Source: Phocaeicola vulgatus ATCC 8482
GTDB taxonomy: Bacteria > Bacteroidota > Bacteroidia > Bacteroidales > Bacteroidaceae
Length of the DNA stretch: 64,000 nt
Direction of reading: 5' to 3'
NCBI RefSeq assembly: GCF_000012825.1
Contig: NC_009614.1
Coordinates: 2,108,001 to 2,172,000 of the forward strand
The notes under the pieces are model-generated. The model was not told where the DNA came from, made no database searches, and was given only the letters and a program-made list of their open reading frames with translations. Made by a program: the position numbers and the translations under genes. Every line of letters begins with the position of its first letter. Within the stretch, counting starts at the first letter, position 1. Positions 61,872-64,000 of the stretch are shown here, piece by piece.

Positions 61872-62921
61872 TTAGTCTTTATCAATCTTCACAATTCCTC
61901 CGGTATTAGGATTAAAGATCACTCGTGTATTTACTTTTTTATTAAAAAGGTTATCTATCAGACATTCCGTTGTCCCAAATTGTGTAACAGGTAGTTCTCC
62001 GTCAAAATAACGTTTGTTTGGAGTGAATACGGTAACCTGAGCTTTTCCCGGAATATTGTAAATAACACCATCCGTCTTCTTTTTTTCTTTGCCTTTCGGA
62101 TCCATCGGTGGCAATGTTTCTTGGTTGACGATGGAAATGTAATAAGGTTCACCGGATAAATTATCGGCATCCAGCATCCCTAGTTTCTTTGAGAAACGGA
62201 AAGCTACTTTTTCTTTCATGTCCGCTTCTGGTTTTATGCGGATGGTAAATGATTTTTCTATGCGGTCTGTTGTGCCGGCAAACATTTGCATCATGGCTTG
62301 TTCCTGTTCATCCAGATTGTCCAGCATGAGTTTTAAAGCGGCTCCGTCTTTGGGCATATAATCTGCTTGCCCGCGGGTCAGGCTGTTTTTGCTTTCTCGT
62401 ATATTGTAGATTTCTTTCGCCACCAACTCAGCCATTTTAGCGGTAGAACCGGCTATCAGAATCTCTTCGGTCATAAAACTGCGTGGGTCAATACGTTTTT
62501 TGACCGTATCGGCAACCTTTGTCACAGGTGCTTTCTCTATAGGAGAGGTGGTGTTGATAGCCTTTATGATTCCTTCAGGAGTCAATTCTACCTGTGAGGC
62601 CGCACTTTTGTCTTTCAGTTTTACAGCGTATGCATTGTCCGGGTCAGGAATGCCTATGGAATTTACCTTGATACTGTTTATTTCCCAATGTTCTTCCGGT
62701 TGGGATGATATGCCTGTAAGGCGCAGATAGCGATCGGCGTATTGGCAGAATTCTCCGGGCGTGTAGACAACTTTGGTTGCGGTGACTTGCAATTCTATTT
62801 CGGTCTTAGGCAAATAATAAACCACTCCTTCTCCCATGGTTCCGGGAGTATATGTACTGACATCTTGTGCGGTGCCGCTTAATGAAACCAGTAACCCTGC
62901 TGCGATTAATCCTTTTTTCAT
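61872..62921 (-). CDS. DUF4831 family exported protein
   Basis: A 349-residue protein with a signal peptide ('MKKGLIAAGLLVSLSGTAQD') and the DUF4831 pattern: 'GVVYYLPKTEIELQVTATKVVYTPGEFCQYADRYL', later 'GAALKLMLDNLDEQEQAMMQMFAGTT' and a beta-rich C-terminus. It is Bacteroidetes-only with no known function. ATG 62921 is preferred to ATG 62939 because of the signal peptide. Its -7 box lies at 62949-62956. Confidence 0.82.
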   Translation of the reverse strand: MKKGLIAAGLLVSLSGTAQDVSTYTPGTMGEGVVYYLPKTEIELQVTATKVVYTPGEFCQYADRYLRLTGISSQPEEHWEINSIKVNSIGIPDPDNAYAVKLKDKSAASQVELTPEGIIKAINTTSPIEKAPVTKVADTVKKRIDPRSFMTEEILIAGSTAKMAELVAKEIYNIRESKNSLTRGQADYMPKDGAALKLMLDNLDEQEQAMMQMFAGTTDRIEKSFTIRIKPEADMKEKVAFRFSKKLGMLDADNLSGEPYYISIVNQETLPPMDPKGKEKKKTDGVIYNIPGKAQVTVFTPNKRYFDGELPVTQFGTTECLIDNLFNKKVNTRVIFNPNTGGIVKIDKD

Positions 62922-62948
62922 ATTTCTATATTCTATCATATATGTAAG

Positions 62949-62956
62949 CAAATATA
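62949..62956 (-). promoter_or_regulatory. -7 box (TATATTTG) of the DUF4831 gene
   Basis: It matches TAnnTTTG on the minus strand, 28 bases before the ATG and directly after the stop of the upstream nnr gene. Confidence 0.55.
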
Positions 62957-62957
62957 G

Positions 62958-63998
62958 CTATTCTTTTGTAAATCTGCCTTTTGTTTCTGTTAATTTCTTC
63001 CATGCTGCGGGTAATGCGTCAATAAGATCACTTGAGGTGGTTCCTATTTCTCCTTTTTCTTCCGCTGCAATGTCTCCTGCCAGACCATGTACGTAGACGC
63101 CTAGGCGGCATGCATCTTCTTGAGTATATCCTTGTGCCAATAAGGCTGCCAGAATACCGGTCAGCACATCACCGCTGCCGGCGGTTGCCATACCTGGATT
63201 CCCGGTGGGATTGAAATAACAATTTCCTTCGGGGGTGACAACTGTGCTCCATGATCCCTTTATAATGATATAGCTTTGCAGATAGGCTGCCAGTTCTTTC
63301 GTCTTTGTCAGCCGTTCGTAAGTATCCATGCATTTACCTATCAGTCGTTCCAGTTCCTTTAGATGGGGGGTGAGAATACAGCGCTTCGGCATCCGGCTGA
63401 GCCAGTTGCGGTGAGTGCCGAAAATATTAATGGCATCCGCATCCAGCACTAAAGGTACCGGACAACCTTGTATTTGTTCCATCATGGCCAACGCTGTATC
63501 TTCTTCTTGTCCCAACCCCGGACCGATGGCTATGGCTTGATAACGGTCTGTATCCACGGGCTCGGCAAAATAATGGTCGTGTATGTCTGTCTGTACAATG
63601 GCTTCGGGAACAGTGGTCTGAAGTAAATCATGGTTGTGGATAGGTACATGGACAGTCAGTAATCCCACTCCCGAACGCAGGCAGGCACGGGCAGATAAAA
63701 TGGATGCTCCTGCCATGCCATAAGATCCTGCGATGAGCAGTGCATGGCCGAAAGTTCCCTTGTGGGCAAATCGTTTCCGCGGTTTGATGAGACTGCGAAT
63801 TTCTTCTTCCTCTGTGATATAGTAGGGACTTTGTGCTGTATCAATAAAGTCTTTTTTCAGTTGGATGTCCAATAGTTGCCATTCGCCTACAATGTCTTCG
63901 TTTTCGGGGAAAAGAAAGGATAACTTAGGTAGCTGAATGCTGAGAGTGACATCCGCGTGTATCATGTTTTGACGGATATTATAAGTGTTGTCCTCACA
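62958..63998 (-). CDS. nnr: bifunctional NAD(P)H-hydrate repair enzyme, C-terminal part (5' end outside window)
   Basis: The frame stays open to the window edge, so this is the C-terminal part (about 346 residues) of a longer gene. It contains the complete ADP-dependent NAD(P)H-hydrate dehydratase domain: 'KGTFGHALLIAGSYGMAGASILSARACLRSGVGLLTVHVP', 'LDADAINIF', 'LTPHLKELERLIG', and the catalytic 'GNPGMATAGSGDVLTGILAALLAQG'. The epimerase half should lie upstream, outside the window. It repairs NADH and NADPH hydrates in the cytoplasm. Confidence 0.93.
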   Translation of the reverse strand, partial: CEDNTYNIRQNMIHADVTLSIQLPKLSFLFPENEDIVGEWQLLDIQLKKDFIDTAQSPYYITEEEEIRSLIKPRKRFAHKGTFGHALLIAGSYGMAGASILSARACLRSGVGLLTVHVPIHNHDLLQTTVPEAIVQTDIHDHYFAEPVDTDRYQAIAIGPGLGQEEDTALAMMEQIQGCPVPLVLDADAINIFGTHRNWLSRMPKRCILTPHLKELERLIGKCMDTYERLTKTKELAAYLQSYIIIKGSWSTVVTPEGNCYFNPTGNPGMATAGSGDVLTGILAALLAQGYTQEDACRLGVYVHGLAGDIAAEEKGEIGTTSSDLIDALPAAWKKLTETKGRFTKE

Positions 63999-64000
63999 CA

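Overview
The window looks like core chromosome of a gut Bacteroidales, most like Bacteroides/Phocaeicola. The reasons are the promoter style (TAnnTTTG -7 boxes, often placed just before real starts), AT-rich leaders with few Shine-Dalgarno sites, many Bacteroidetes-only protein families (DUF4290, DUF4488, DUF3256, DUF3332, DUF3836, DUF4831), a hybrid two-component sugar sensor, and a GH32 locus. Family names were assigned by recognising the protein sequence; no database search was run. No tRNA, rRNA, insertion sequence, phage or CRISPR array was seen.

Layout. 1-10.3 kb: end of a permease-like gene and its GntR regulator, an M28 peptidase, a MATE pump, purB, a repeat-rich pseudouridine synthase, asnS, a DUF4488 protein, and a zeta-toxin-like kinase with a small overlapping partner. 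10.3-13.6 kb: translation block rplM-rpsI-rpsB-tsf with structured leaders. 13.6-20.7 kb: SUI1 factor, rex-FAH-ispF, menA, a phosphoesterase, and the yicC-gmk-small membrane protein-nadD operon. 20.7-27.4 kb: tsaB, DUF4290, murA, rimM, M23 peptidase, dxr, rseP, a cell-envelope and isoprenoid run. 27.4-28 kb: an intergenic region that appears to encode an undescribed small RNA on the minus strand. 28-31 kb: class III ribonucleotide reductase nrdDG behind a cobalamin riboswitch. 31-37.3 kb: TrhA/hemolysin III, CCA-adding enzyme, lipoprotein, ruvA, ddh, lgt, HU-like protein. 37.4-47.3 kb: a fructan/sucrose utilisation locus (outer-membrane receptor, GH32 lipoprotein, MFS sugar porter, fructokinase, hybrid sensor) with a matching operator at two promoters and no SusD. 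47.3-52.4 kb: ACT protein and phenylacetate-CoA ligase, DUF3256, rpmE2, class II aldolase, AraC regulator. 52.5-58.3 kb: RND efflux operon. 58.3-64 kb: beta-propeller lipoprotein, DUF3332 lipoprotein, MFS carrier, DUF4831, and the C-terminal part of the NAD(P)H-hydrate repair enzyme running off the end.

How parts fit together. The sugar locus reads as one pathway: uptake across the outer membrane, GH32 cleavage, import of the monosaccharide, phosphorylation, and control by a sensor whose periplasmic part resembles a sugar-binding protein. The riboswitch would switch off the B12-independent anaerobic reductase when cobalamin is present. The most interesting unexplained element is the roughly 320-nt minus-strand transcript at 27537-27857: a good promoter, a GNRA-capped 5' hairpin, a body almost free of C carrying eight AGGUA motifs, and an intrinsic terminator.
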